From positions 1-64,000 of the forward strand of contig DBQU01000001.1 in NCBI GenBank assembly GCA_002305765.1: DNA of 64,000 nt. The letters run 5' to 3'. The translations under genes and the position numbers were made by a program. Numbering within the stretch: position 1 is the stretch's first letter; every line of letters starts with the position of its first letter. This stretch comes from Deltaproteobacteria bacterium UBA1386. GTDB lineage: Bacteria > Desulfobacterota > Syntrophorhabdia > Syntrophorhabdales > Syntrophorhabdaceae. Under the pieces are notes generated by a model. It saw nothing but the letters and a program-made list of their open reading frames with translations. It made no database searches and was not told the origin of the DNA. Shown in pieces: positions 1 to 9,476 of this stretch.

Positions 1-105
1 ACACAAAGAATGATACATTACCGAGATGAACATGTCTCTTTGAATTGGTATGTGTTTTCTGCTACAATGATGGGGCTTTGAAAGGCAGCAGTGCTGCAGG
101 CGAAA

Positions 106-2985
106 ATGGACAGTATATTCGTAAAAGGTGCGAGAGAGCATAACCTCAAGGGCATCGACGTAACCATTCCCCGTAACAAGATGGTCATTGTCACAGGACC
201 GAGCGGCTCCGGCAAGTCGACCCTTGCCTTCGACACGATCTATGCCGAAGGCCAGCGCAGGTACGTGGAATCCCTTTCCTCTTATGCCCGGCAGTTCCTT
301 GAATTGATGGAAAAGCCCGATGTGGATTATATCGAGGGATTGTCGCCGGCGATCAGCATCGAGCAGAAGAGCATCAGCAAGAACCCGCGAAGCACGGTGG
401 GCACCGTCACCGAGATATACGACTATCTCCGGCTCCTCTTCGCCCGTGTCGGCCATGTCTTCTGTTACGGGTGCGGCAAGGAGATCAAGAGTCAGCACGC
501 CCCCCAGATCGTCGACGCCATTCTCGGTCTCGGCAAAGGAGAGAACCTCACCATCCTTGCCCCCATCGTCCGGGGCCGAAAAGGGGAATACCGCAAGGAG
601 ATCGACGAGCTCAGGCAGCACGGTTTCACCAAGGTCAGGATCGACGGCGCCGTCATGGACCTTGCCGACGATATCGAGCTCGACAAGAACAAAAAGCATG
701 AGATCGAGGTGGTCGTCGACCGCATCACCATCCGGGAGGGCGTGGAACGGCGGCTTTTTGAGGCCGTGGAGCTGGCCCTTTCCCGGGCAGGTGGCCTCGT
801 GAAGGTCGAGACCGGCAGTCAGGCGCGCGTTTTCAGCGAGAAGTTTGCCTGTCCCGACTGCGGCATCAGCTACCCGGAGATAGCCCCGCGGATGTTTTCT
901 TTCAACAATCCCTACGGGGCGTGCCCGGCGTGCACGGGGCTGGGCGTCAAGGAGTACTTCGACCCCGCCCTGATCGTTCCTAACCAGGACCTTTCGCTCC
1001 GTGACGGCGCGGTCGTGCCCTGGGCCGAAAAGAACCCCGTCCACTTCCTCCCCTTTCTCGAGGCCCTCGTCAAGCATTACAGGATCGATATCAGGAAACC
1101 CTTCAGGAGCCTCCCGAAGGACGTGCGGGAGGCCATCCTGTACGGCTCGAAAGGCGAGGAGATAGAGTTCTTCCACGACCACGGCGGGCGCAGGAGCTTC
1201 AGCCGGAGGCCCTTCGAGGGGGTCATCGGGGAGCTTACCCGGGATTATGAGGACGCCGACTTCTACGAACGGGAGAAGCTGGAGCGGTTCATCAACCTCA
1301 TCCCCTGTCCGGAGTGTAACGGTGCCCGGCTCAGGAAGGAGATGCTCTGGGTCAGGGTGGGCGGCCTCAATATCTTCGAGGTATCCCGGATGACGATCGA
1401 GGAATGCGCCGCCTTTTTCGACGCGATCGAGCTTCCCGAGAAGGAGCAGGAGATCGCCCGGACGATACTCAAGGAGGTCACATCACGGCTCAAGTTCCTT
1501 CTCGACGTCGGTCTGGACTATATCAGTCTCAGCCGCAACTCCGCGACCCTCTCGTCCGGTGAATCGCAGAGGATCCGCCTTGCCACGCAGATAGGCTCGG
1601 GCCTGACGGGGGTGCTCTACGTTCTCGATGAACCCAGCATCGGGCTCCACCAGAGGGACAACGACAGGCTTCTGCAAACGCTGCGTCGGCTTCGCGATCT
1701 CGACAATACCGTTATTGTCGTCGAGCACGACTACGACGCGATCGTCTCTTCCGATTACGTTGTCGACCTCGGCCCCGGGGCCGGTGAGAAGGGCGGTCAC
1801 CTCGTGTTCCAGGGAACGCCCGCGGAACTGAAGATGCATCCTGAATCGGTGACGGGCCTGTACGTGTCGGGACGTCGCTCTATCGAAAGGCCGGCCGGCA
1901 GGAGGCAGCCACGGGGATCTCTGACGGTCAAGGGGGCGCGGGCGAACAACCTGAAGAACATCGACGTCGCCATACCCCTCGGTGTCTTCACCGCCGTCAC
2001 CGGCGTATCGGGGTCAGGCAAGAGCACCCTCGTCGTCGATACACTCTATCCCGCATTGAAACAGAAACTGTACAGATCAAAGGAGCGCGTTGGCGAATCC
2101 GACGGTATACTCGGGTTCGAAGCCGTTGACCGCGTCATCGATATCGACCAGTCGCCCATCGGGCGGACCCCGAGGTCCAACCCCGCCACCTACACCGGCG
2201 TTTTCACCCATATCCGGGAGCTCTTCACGCGCCTTCCGGAGTCGCGGATGAGGGGATACAAGGAGGGAAGGTTCAGCTTCAACGTGAAGGGGGGCAGGTG
2301 CGAGACCTGCGCCGGAGAGGGTTTCGTGAAGATAGAGATGCAGTTTCTCCCGGATGTTTACATAGTCTGCGAGGCGTGCAAAGGGAAGCGTTACAACCGC
2401 GACACGCTGGAGATCCTCTACCGCGGCAAGAGTATCGCCGATGTCCTGGAAATGACGGTCACGCAGGCAATGGAGTTCTTCGACGCCCATCCCCACATCA
2501 AGAGCAAGCTCAAGGTCCTCTACGAGGTTGGTCTGGGGTATATCCGCCTGGGTCAGGCGGCGACTACCCTATCCGGCGGAGAGGCACAGAGGATCAAACT
2601 CTCCCGTGAACTCTCCAAACGGGACACGGGTAAGACCTTCTATATTCTCGACGAACCGACGACAGGCCTCCATTTCGTCGACATCGAGAAGCTCCTTCAC
2701 GTGCTCAACGAACTCGTCGAGAGGGGCAACACCGTCGTCGTCATCGAGCACAATCTCGACGTTGTCAAGAGTGCCGATTATGTGATCGACCTCGGTCCCG
2801 AGGGGGGCGGCCGGGGAGGAACGATCATCGCCCGTGGCACCCCGGAAGACGTCATGTCCGCAGAGAATAGTTACACCGGGCTGTTTCTGAAGCGGTACCT
2901 CGAGGCCGACCGGGGACCGGCGGCCGGGGAGAGGGTGGGGGCGAAAAGCGCTTCAGGATCTCGGAGTTCCAGGGTTCCAGGGTAA
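106..2985 (+). CDS. uvrA: UvrA, excinuclease ABC subunit A
   Basis: This is the DNA damage-recognition ATPase of nucleotide excision repair, which loads UvrB at lesions. It has two ABC ATPase halves: Walker A GPSGSGKS at residues 31-38 and GVSGSGKS near 635. Zinc-finger cysteine pairs are visible (CPDC/CPAC, CETC/CEAC), as are the conserved DEPSIGLHQRDN and DEPTTGLHF blocks. The length (959 residues) is normal. I chose the ATG at 106 because MDSIFVKGAREHNLK aligns with the usual UvrA N-terminus. An in-frame GTG at 91 also has an AAGG five bases upstream. The first ABC signature reads LSSGESQ rather than the common LSGGEAQ. The last codons fall in a GTTCCAGG tandem repeat (2966-2982), so the C-terminal tail is probably repeat-derived. 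Identity is certain. Confidence 0.97.
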   Translation: MDSIFVKGAREHNLKGIDVTIPRNKMVIVTGPSGSGKSTLAFDTIYAEGQRRYVESLSSYARQFLELMEKPDVDYIEGLSPAISIEQKSISKNPRSTVGTVTEIYDYLRLLFARVGHVFCYGCGKEIKSQHAPQIVDAILGLGKGENLTILAPIVRGRKGEYRKEIDELRQHGFTKVRIDGAVMDLADDIELDKNKKHEIEVVVDRITIREGVERRLFEAVELALSRAGGLVKVETGSQARVFSEKFACPDCGISYPEIAPRMFSFNNPYGACPACTGLGVKEYFDPALIVPNQDLSLRDGAVVPWAEKNPVHFLPFLEALVKHYRIDIRKPFRSLPKDVREAILYGSKGEEIEFFHDHGGRRSFSRRPFEGVIGELTRDYEDADFYEREKLERFINLIPCPECNGARLRKEMLWVRVGGLNIFEVSRMTIEECAAFFDAIELPEKEQEIARTILKEVTSRLKFLLDVGLDYISLSRNSATLSSGESQRIRLATQIGSGLTGVLYVLDEPSIGLHQRDNDRLLQTLRRLRDLDNTVIVVEHDYDAIVSSDYVVDLGPGAGEKGGHLVFQGTPAELKMHPESVTGLYVSGRRSIERPAGRRQPRGSLTVKGARANNLKNIDVAIPLGVFTAVTGVSGSGKSTLVVDTLYPALKQKLYRSKERVGESDGILGFEAVDRVIDIDQSPIGRTPRSNPATYTGVFTHIRELFTRLPESRMRGYKEGRFSFNVKGGRCETCAGEGFVKIEMQFLPDVYIVCEACKGKRYNRDTLEILYRGKSIADVLEMTVTQAMEFFDAHPHIKSKLKVLYEVGLGYIRLGQAATTLSGGEAQRIKLSRELSKRDTGKTFYILDEPTTGLHFVDIEKLLHVLNELVERGNTVVVIEHNLDVVKSADYVIDLGPEGGGRGGTIIARGTPEDVMSAENSYTGLFLKRYLEADRGPAAGERVGAKSASGSRSSRVPG
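2966..2982. repeat. GGTTCCA-type short tandem repeat
   Basis: Two copies of GTTCCAGG lie in tandem over the last codons of uvrA. The same 7-mer unit is repeated six times at 60452-60495. Confidence 0.6.
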
Positions 2986-3076
2986 GTACACCCGACGAAA
3001 GAGCACGAACCGCCCCGGGAAGTCATTTTGTCAACAGTCTGTTTAGGCTCCACGGCAAAGGTGCGATAAACGAGAT

Positions 3077-3607
3077 ATGGCCGATCGACTGCGAACACTG
3101 CGGCGGCTTGTCCCCGTCGCGCTCTGCCTTTTGTCGGTGCTGCTGTTGTCTTCATGCGGAGATCTGCAGGCGAAGGGGATATGGTCGGCCATTGCCGGGA
3201 CCAGGCAGGATGATGTCTGGTATATCGATCAGACCCTCGCATACTCGACACATGACAAAGTGACCACTTCGAGGGCCGTGCTGAAATTCGTCCCCGGTCA
3301 GGGAAGCGTCCTCAATGAGGAGATCAGGGAATGCCTTGACCTCAACGGGATCGTCCCGAAGGACCTTTCCTATTTCATAGCGTTTGTTTCCGTCGACTGC
3401 CGGAGGGAACTGCTCCATTTTTCAGATATGACCTTCTTCGATTCCGAGGACAATGTGATCTGGCGGCAGCAGTACGAAGAGACGTATCGTATCGTGCCCA
3501 CGGCGGATACGTCCGCCGGCGTCATCTCCGGCTATCTCTGCCTAAACCGACCAGGTTTTCTTGACACCCTCAAGAAAAAGAAGCCTTTTCTTTATCTTTT
3601 CCCCTAG
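3077..3607 (+). CDS. small predicted lipoprotein, unknown function
   Basis: A 176-residue protein I do not recognise. The N-terminus is basic (RLRTLRR), followed by a hydrophobic stretch and a lipobox L24-S-S-C27, so it should be exported, cleaved before Cys27 and lipid-anchored. The mature part is mixed alpha/beta in composition with cysteines near residues 95 and 111. It follows uvrA by 91 bases on the same strand, and its last 66 bases overlap the convergent ogt gene. The Shine-Dalgarno is weak. The signal sequence and uninterrupted frame argue that it is real. Confidence 0.7.
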   Translation: MADRLRTLRRLVPVALCLLSVLLLSSCGDLQAKGIWSAIAGTRQDDVWYIDQTLAYSTHDKVTTSRAVLKFVPGQGSVLNEEIRECLDLNGIVPKDLSYFIAFVSVDCRRELLHFSDMTFFDSEDNVIWRQQYEETYRIVPTADTSAGVISGYLCLNRPGFLDTLKKKKPFLYLFP

Positions 3608-4081
3608 ACCGAATCCCCCCAGGGACCCGTCGTGGCGGATGACCCTGTGGCAGGGGACGATGATGGGGATAGGGTTCCTCTTCACCGCCTGACCGACGGC
3701 CCGTCCCCCCAAGGGGCGTCCGGCGCGTCTCGCGATATCGAGATAGCTTCTCGTTTCGCCGTAAGGGATCTTTCGCAGCTCTTCCAGGACCGTCCGCGTG
3801 AACTCCGGCAGGTCCGATATATCGATCTCCACATCACGGAAATCCACCGGCTGTCCTTTCAGGTACCGGTGGAGAAGGGTGCGCACTGTCTTGAAGGACT
3901 GCTCCGACTCGACAGCATCGGGAAAACGTTTCAGTACGGCCCGGTGCTCCTGGTACATGTCGTTCTCCGAAAGATCGAGACGAACGATCCGGCCCTCTCT
4001 CCTTACAACGGAGATGGTTCCGAACCAGGAGTCGAATATGGCAAATTCAATGAACCCCAAAGACTTCCTCGCGGTGTGCAC
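3542..4081 (-). CDS. ogt: methylated-DNA--protein-cysteine methyltransferase
   Basis: Suicide repair enzyme that moves the alkyl group from O6-alkylguanine to its own cysteine. The active-site block IIVPCHRVI is present with Cys144, followed by the conserved GGFGLGEKIKKRLLFLEG tail. Length (179 residues) fits the Ogt/AGT family, which has an N-terminal ribonuclease-like domain and a C-terminal helix-turn-helix domain. The start is a GTG at 4081 with a poor ribosome site, so the exact N-terminus is uncertain. The 3' end overlaps the convergent lipoprotein gene. Confidence 0.9.
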   Translation of the reverse strand: MHTARKSLGFIEFAIFDSWFGTISVVRREGRIVRLDLSENDMYQEHRAVLKRFPDAVESEQSFKTVRTLLHRYLKGQPVDFRDVEIDISDLPEFTRTVLEELRKIPYGETRSYLDIARRAGRPLGGRAVGQAVKRNPIPIIVPCHRVIRHDGSLGGFGLGEKIKKRLLFLEGVKKTWSV

Positions 4082-4117
4082 GCGGCGCTCTCAGGAGAGA
4101 TGTATCCCCTCGTGCTG

Positions 4118-4585
4118 TCACCCGCCGGATGTCTGCGGGAAAGCGGCGTTCGCGTAATAATACTCCATTTTCTCCTTGTGCTTCAATTCTTCCCCGGCCA
4201 TTTGCAGGAGCATGTCCTTCGTTGGCCCCGCAGGGTGAATGGAGGCAAGTCCCAGGTAGAACTCGTGGGCGCCCTTTTCCCGATGGGCCGCTATAAGGAA
4301 GACATCCTTGCTTTCCATACCGGCCCTGGGCTCGGGGGCCTCAAGGTGTTCGGCTATCTTGTAATCGACGACGGTTGTCATTTTGAGGCCCGAGTCCCCG
4401 TAGCCCTTGTCGCGGTAATTCACGAGGAACTCCTTGTGTTTCTTTTCCTCGCCGGCGACGATCTGCAGGGCGTCTCTGGCGGCCCTGTCGTCGACCATGC
4501 TCAGAAGTTCCATGTAGAAATCGTAGGCTTCCTGCTCTTTTGATATCGCCAGCTCGATGATGGCCGAGAGATCTTTTGTTCCCAT
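4118..4585 (-). CDS. ferritin-like diiron protein (rubrerythrin-type four-helix bundle)
   Basis: A 155-residue protein with two ExxH repeats, EEKKHKE and EELKHKE, plus earlier helix glutamates (EQEAYDFY, EKGAHEFY), as in the rubrerythrin/ferritin-like superfamily. Members bind a diiron site and in anaerobes often reduce peroxide or handle iron. It lacks the C-terminal rubredoxin CxxC domain, so it is not a full rubrerythrin. The ATG at 4585 is chosen because GGAGGG lies a few bases upstream; a longer frame to 4723 has no such site. Gene order gives no further clue. Confidence 0.85.
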   Translation of the reverse strand: MGTKDLSAIIELAISKEQEAYDFYMELLSMVDDRAARDALQIVAGEEKKHKEFLVNYRDKGYGDSGLKMTTVVDYKIAEHLEAPEPRAGMESKDVFLIAAHREKGAHEFYLGLASIHPAGPTKDMLLQMAGEELKHKEKMEYYYANAAFPQTSGG

Positions 4586-4682
4586 AAACCCTCCTTTTCG
4601 CTTGCACTTATATAGTGGCACAATCCGCCCGGGCGCGCAAGGTCCTGAGGAACGAAGCCCGCCATCGAACACGAAAGAAGGA

Positions 4683-4709
4683 AGCCCCCGAGGGTGGATT
4701 TCGGGGGCT
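4683..4709 (-). terminator. intrinsic terminator downstream of fdhA
   Basis: Perfect 9-bp stem AGCCCCCGA/TCGGGGGCT with a 9-base loop, 32 bases past the fdhA stop. On the minus strand it is followed by a T-rich run (TTCCTTCTTTC). Confidence 0.75.
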
Positions 4710-4740
4710 GTGAGAGTTTTCATTGCTGTCGGGGCATATA

Positions 4741-7440
4741 CTATGCCGTTGCCGTATCCTGTATCTTCTCCACCGTCACGGCGCAGGCCTTGTATTCCGC
4801 GGTGAGGGTTGCCGGGTCGTACACCGCGTTGGTGAGCCAGTTCGCTGATCCTTCCCGGAAATGGAAGGACATCCAGACCATGCCGGCAGGCACCTCTGCG
4901 GTGACCCTGGCCCGGACCTCCACTTCTCCGCGCCGCGAACGGACCTTTACGAGTTCGTCCGATTTGATGCCGAGGTTCTCCGCATCGACAACGGATATGT
5001 CAGCCGTTTCCTCGGGCATGAGAAAATTGAGGCCCGAGCGGCCCGTCTGGGTCCTGGTGTGGTACTGGTACAGCCTGCGGCCCGTGCTGAGGACGAAGGG
5101 GTACTCCTTGTCGGCGACCTCCGCCGGCGCTTTCCAGTCAACGGGATTGAATATCCCCTTGCCATGGGTGAACACACCGTCGCGATGGAGGAAGGCCGTT
5201 CCGGGGTGGTCCGTATTGGGACAGGGCCACTGCAGCCCGTCGTTCTCGATGCGGTCGTACTTTATCCCTCCGAGCGCCGGGGCCAGGGCAGATACCTCAT
5301 TGTCCCATATCTCGGGCCCACTGTTCGATGTCCAGTCCTGCCCCATTCTCCTGGCAATTTCCTTGAATATCCACCAGTTAGGTTTCGCGTTACCAGGCGG
5401 GTTCTTGACCTTGCGGACGCGGTTGACCCTTCTTTCGCTGTTCGTGAAGGTCCCATCGTCCTCGCACCACGATGCGGCGGGCAGGATGACATGGGCGAAG
5501 CGTGTCGTCTCCGTGGGAAAGATGTCCTGACAGATCAGGAATTCGGCGGAGGACAGCTCGTGCTCGACCTTGCGGATATCGGGCTCGGTACTCGCGAGAT
5601 TCTCGCCGAAGACATAGAAAGCCCGGATCTTCTTATCTGCAAGCGATTCCATCATCTGGGGCATCATCATGCCATTGTTTTCGGGCAGCTTCCGGACGTT
5701 CCAGGCCTTCTCGAACTTCTCTCGCGCCGCGGGGTCGATGACCTTCTGGTAGCCGGGGAAGACGTTGGGCAGGGCCCCCATGTCGCAGGCCCCCTGGACG
5801 TTGTTCTGGCCGCGCAGCGGGTTCACGCCCGCGGAGGGTTTTCCCATATTCCCGAGGAGAAGCTGGAGATTGGCGGTGCTCATCACGTTGTCCTTGCCCG
5901 TGGTGTGCTCAGTGATGCCGAGCGTGTAGCAGAGCATGGCGGGTTTTATCGTGGCGAGCATGTGCGCGACCTTCCGGATCGTTTCCACATCCACGCCGGA
6001 TATCTCAGCGGCCCGTTCGGGTGGGTACTCCATTATCTTTGCCTTGAAGGCCTCGAAGTTATCGCACCTGTTCTCGACGAAATCCTTGTCATACAGGCCT
6101 TCGTTGATGATGATGTTCATGAGGCCGTTGAGGAAAGCGATATCGCTGCCGACCTTGATCTGGCAGTAGATGTCGGCCAGTTTCGCGAGAGGCTGCTTGC
6201 GGGGGTCGACGACGATAAGCTTTGCTCCCTTGCGCAGGGCGTTCTTCAGGAACGTGGCAGCCACCGGATGTGCCTCGGTCATGTTCGTGCCGATGCAGAG
6301 GAACATCTTCGCGTCTGCGAATTCACCAAAAGAATTTGTCATTGCTCCGGAACCGAATGATTGCGCCAGACCGGCGACGGTTGGCGCGTGTCAGGTTCGG
6401 GCGCAGTGATCGATGTTGTTGGTGCCGATCACCGCGCGAAAGAGTTTTTGCATCTGGTAGGAGTCTTCATTTATGCTACGGGCGCAGCTGACGCCGGCTA
6501 TGGCATCGGGGCCGCTCTCCGATATTATCTGCTTGAACTTGTCGGCCACGAGGTCGAGAGCCTCATCCCAGGATGCCTCGCGAAAGGACCCGTTCTCCCG
6601 TATCAAGGGCGTTGTCAGCCGGTCTTCCGAATAGATGAAATCGTAGCCGAACCGCCCCTTCACGCAGAGCCTTCCCTTGTTGGGTGCTCCGTCTTCCACC
6701 GCGGTCACCTTGACTATCTGCTCCCCCTTGAGGTGGAGTTCCAGCTGGCAGCCGACTCCGCAGTAAGGACATGTGGTGCGTACCTTCCTCATTTCCCAGG
6801 CACGCCCGAGGCCTTTGGCCTTTCTCTCCGTCAGGGCTCCCACCGGGCAGGCCTGCACGCACTGTCCGCAAAAGACACAGTTGCTTTCCTGAAGCGGAGT
6901 GTCATAGGCGGTTGCGACCTTTGTGTCGAAGCCGCGCTGTATGGTCTTTATCGCCTCTATACCCTGGATCTCATTGCAGACCCGGACACACTTGAGGCAC
7001 AGGATGCACTTGTTGTAGTCCCTTACGATAAAAGGGTTGGAGTAGTCGACGGGATAGTCATATTTCTCCCCCACCATCGCGGAACCCGTCACCCCCAGTT
7101 CGTAGGCCAGGTTCTGAAGCGTACAGTCCCCCGTCTTCTCGCATGTCATGCAGTCCAGGGGATGGCACGATACCAGGAGCTCGACAATAAAACGCCGGGC
7201 AGCCAGAACCCGCTCGGTATCCGTCCTGACGACCATGCCTTCCGTGGCCGGGGCCGAACAGGACGCCACAAGGTTCCGCATACCCTCGACCTCCACTACG
7301 CAGATACGGCACGCCCCGGTGGGGGTCAGGCCTGACAGATAGCACAGCGTGGGGATGTAAAACCCGTTGGCCCTTGCCACTTCAAGGACTGTTTGTCCCT
7401 CCGTGGCCTCACAAACCTTTCCATTGATTGTGATTTTCAT
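4741..7440 (-). CDS. fdhA: formate dehydrogenase alpha subunit, selenocysteine-containing (UGA at 6391-6393 read as Sec)
   Basis: Catalytic subunit oxidising formate to CO2 at a Mo/W-bis-pterin site. The frame is interrupted once, by TGA at 6391-6393 (codon 350). The flanking sense is NNIDHCART-U-HAPTVAGLAQSFG, matching the HCAR-U-HSPTVAGL active site of selenocysteine formate dehydrogenases, so this is recoding and not a frameshift. Order: N-terminal [2Fe-2S] ferredoxin domain (about 1-80), NuoG-like His/Cys cluster, two [4Fe-4S] clusters (CILCLKCVRVC, CVFCGQCVQAC), a CPYCGVGC [4Fe-4S] motif, the molybdopterin domains, and a C-terminal dinucleotide-binding domain. This layout is typical of cytoplasmic FDHs that pair with NuoE/F-like or hydrogenase subunits, none of which is adjacent. 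The ATG at 7440 is preceded by GGAGGGG. Total 899 residues including Sec. Confidence 0.95.
6353..6393 (-). promoter_or_regulatory. bacterial SECIS element of fdhA
   Basis: Directly after the UGA the mRNA forms CGCC-GGTCT-GGCG, a hairpin with apical loop GGUCU at the same register as E. coli fdhF (both begin TGACACG). The loop G and U are what SelB recognises in the known element. SelA/SelB/SelC must be encoded elsewhere. Confidence 0.85.
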
Positions 7441-7731
7441 CAAAACCCCTCCTTCATAAACCCGCTATTAGTGCTATTGGAGCACGTAGGGATAAAAAAA
7501 CCATTCTTTTGTCTTTGATGATATTATTAGAGCACAGGCAAAGCCTATAAGGCCAGTATAATCCACAAGAAATACTGAAAAAAATTGAATATCACACAAT
7601 GATGCGGCCCGGGGATCACCGGGGGACGAATTGACAAGCCTCCAGGCCTTCTCTAGAATAAGGGTGGCAGGGATCGAAGTTGAACCGAAACGATGACCCA
7701 CCCGGTTGATCGGCAGGAAAGGCAGGGACCA

Positions 7732-8496
7732 ATGGAAGGATTCATAAAGTTCTTCGGCACCGGCGGCGCGCGGTTCGTGGCGCTCAAACAGCTTCGGGCC
7801 ACGGGCGGCCTGTGGCTCAATTACCGGAAGACAAACCTCTACATCGACCCCGGTCCGGGTGCCATTGTCCGCATCCGGGCGGCGAAGGAGGATTACGACC
7901 CCTCCCGCCTCGATGGGATCGTCATCACACACAGGCACATGGACCACGCCAACGACGTCAACATCCTTATTGAAGCCATGGCCGACGGCGGCTTCAGGAA
8001 GAGGGGGACCCTTTTTTGCCCCGCCGACGCCCTGTCTGGCGATTCCGTAGTCTTCGATTTTGCCGGCAAGTATCTCGAGAACATAATCCTGCTTCGGGAA
8101 GGCGGGGAGTACGCCCTGGGCGACATGACTTTTCGAACACCAGTCAGGCACAGGCATCCCGTTGAGACCTACGGTCTCTTCTTCCATCTCAACACGACCA
8201 TCGGGCTCATTTCCGACACGAGGTACTTTCCGGAACTGGCGGACCATTACCGGGCCGATCATCTTATCATCAATGTCCTGCGCCAGAAGCCCATCGAGAA
8301 CCACGAGATCGTCGAGCACCTGGCCCTGAACGACGCACGGGCCATCATCGACAAGGTGCGTCCCGAAACTGCAATCCTCACCCATTTCGGTATGCACATC
8401 ATCAACCAGGGCCCATCGCGCCTCGCGAGAACAATGGCGAAGGAAACGGGAGTGAACGTCATGGCTGGCCGGGACGGGATGAAGTGGGAATTCTAA
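7732..8496 (+). CDS. MBL-fold metallo-hydrolase
   Basis: Metallo-beta-lactamase fold protein of 254 residues with the metal motif THRHMDHAND (HxHxDH), a downstream histidine in TPVRHRHP, an Asp in ISDTRYF, and a terminal His in LTHFGMH. Substrate unknown; the layout resembles small RNase Z-like or phosphodiesterase-like hydrolases. I prefer the ATG at 7732, after AGGGA, over the one at 7693, which has no ribosome site. It is divergent from fdhA across about 290 bases and unrelated to it by content. Confidence 0.85.
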   Translation: MEGFIKFFGTGGARFVALKQLRATGGLWLNYRKTNLYIDPGPGAIVRIRAAKEDYDPSRLDGIVITHRHMDHANDVNILIEAMADGGFRKRGTLFCPADALSGDSVVFDFAGKYLENIILLREGGEYALGDMTFRTPVRHRHPVETYGLFFHLNTTIGLISDTRYFPELADHYRADHLIINVLRQKPIENHEIVEHLALNDARAIIDKVRPETAILTHFGMHIINQGPSRLARTMAKETGVNVMAGRDGMKWEF

Positions 8497-8593
8497 AACC
8501 GGCTTGAACCGCTCGAACGTAAAGGATCAAATCTTCCAGGGAAAGGTTCAGGAGTTTGCGCTCAAGCGGTTCAAGCTGTTCAAGCGGTTCTTG
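8497..8593. repeat. GTTCAAG-type repeat element with inverted arms
   Basis: Left arm has CTTGAACCG-type units (8501-8518), right arm CAAGCGGTTCAAGCTGTTCAAGCGG (described as units, 8562-8586), so the arms are inverted around about 40 bases. It fills the gap between two convergent genes and reaches the stop codon of the kinase gene. Confidence 0.65.
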
Positions 8594-9476
8594 AGAGGGG
8601 TATGAGGAGGCGGAAGGTGCTGCCTTCTCCGGGGTGTGTTTCCACGTCGATGGAGCCGCCGTTGGCCTCGAGGAGTCTCTTGCTCAGCGAAAGCCCGAGT
8701 CCCGTGCCTTCTCCTTTGGGTTTCGTCGTGAAGAAGGGTTCGAATATCTTTTGCAGCAGGTCTTTGCCGATGCCCTCACCCTCATCTGCGACGGTTATGA
8801 AGCCCAGGCCCTTGTCGGTTCCCGATGAGATCCTGATCACGCCACCTTTCGGCATGGCCTGCGCGGCATTGTTGATGAGATTGACGAGTGCCTGCTGAAT
8901 GTGGATCCTGTCGACGCGGACGATGGCGGGGGAGGCGCCTCGCCGGACGTCCACGGTCACGTTCTTGAAGCGCGTGAGGTGGTGTTCCATGAAAAGGACG
9001 GTGTCGTCGACGATGTCGTGGAGATCGCATTCCTCTCTTCTCGGCTCGTCCATCCGGGAGAAATCGAGGAGTTTCACCAGCACGTTCGCCATCCGCCCGG
9101 CTTCCTGGTCTATCAGCCCGGCATAACGCCTGATCCTGGCGATATCCCCCGTCTTCGCAATCCTCCTGGCAAAACCCTGGACGGAAATGAGGGGATTCTT
9201 GATCTCGTGGGCGATGGAGCCGGCGAGTTCACCCAGAGAAGAAAGTTTGTTCGCCCTGACGAGCTCCCCCTCGAAACGCTTTATCCGCTCTTCGCGGACA
9301 CGAAGGGCCTTGAGTTTTTCATTGAGGACGGCATAGACGTCGTTGAGCTCCTTGATATTCGTTTCAAGGAGAGTGCTGCGCGCCCTGGAAAGGCTCCTTT
9401 CTTCCTCCAGAGCGATCTCGAGGTCTTTCGTCGGGTCCGCGGCAGCGTTGCGCGCCTTTTTCCTCTGCCGCGTCAT
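8580..9476 (-). CDS. soluble sensor histidine kinase
   Basis: A 298-residue kinase with no membrane segment. An N-terminal coiled coil (about 20-78) leads into the HisKA domain, with the phospho-accepting His90 in SIAHEIKNPL. The HATPase domain follows, with an N box (NLINNAAQAM), a G1 box (DEGEGIG), an F box (FEPFFTT) and a G2 box (GTGLGL). It has no PAS or receiver domain of its own. Its ATG overlaps the stop of the upstream V4R gene as ATGA, so the two are translationally coupled and the V4R protein is the natural candidate for its input module. No response regulator lies nearby. Confidence 0.92.
   Translation of the reverse strand: MTRQRKKARNAAADPTKDLEIALEEERSLSRARSTLLETNIKELNDVYAVLNEKLKALRVREERIKRFEGELVRANKLSSLGELAGSIAHEIKNPLISVQGFARRIAKTGDIARIRRYAGLIDQEAGRMANVLVKLLDFSRMDEPRREECDLHDIVDDTVLFMEHHLTRFKNVTVDVRRGASPAIVRVDRIHIQQALVNLINNAAQAMPKGGVIRISSGTDKGLGFITVADEGEGIGKDLLQKIFEPFFTTKPKGEGTGLGLSLSKRLLEANGGSIDVETHPGEGSTFRLLIPLSRTA

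Noticed and set aside
3632..4543. 303-codon plus-strand frame over ogt and the ferritin-like gene
   Set aside because: It runs antisense through two genes with clear family motifs and has no recognisable domain.
6343..6393. Apparent frameshift or broken fdhA between two open frames
   Set aside because: The frames are in the same phase and separated only by a UGA at the exact selenocysteine site, with a SECIS-like hairpin; the gene is intact.
7500..7560. Sigma-54 promoter for fdhA
   Set aside because: A GG-N10-GC spacing exists (around AGGCTTTGCCTGTGC on the minus strand), but the flanking bases fit TGGCAC/TTGCA poorly.
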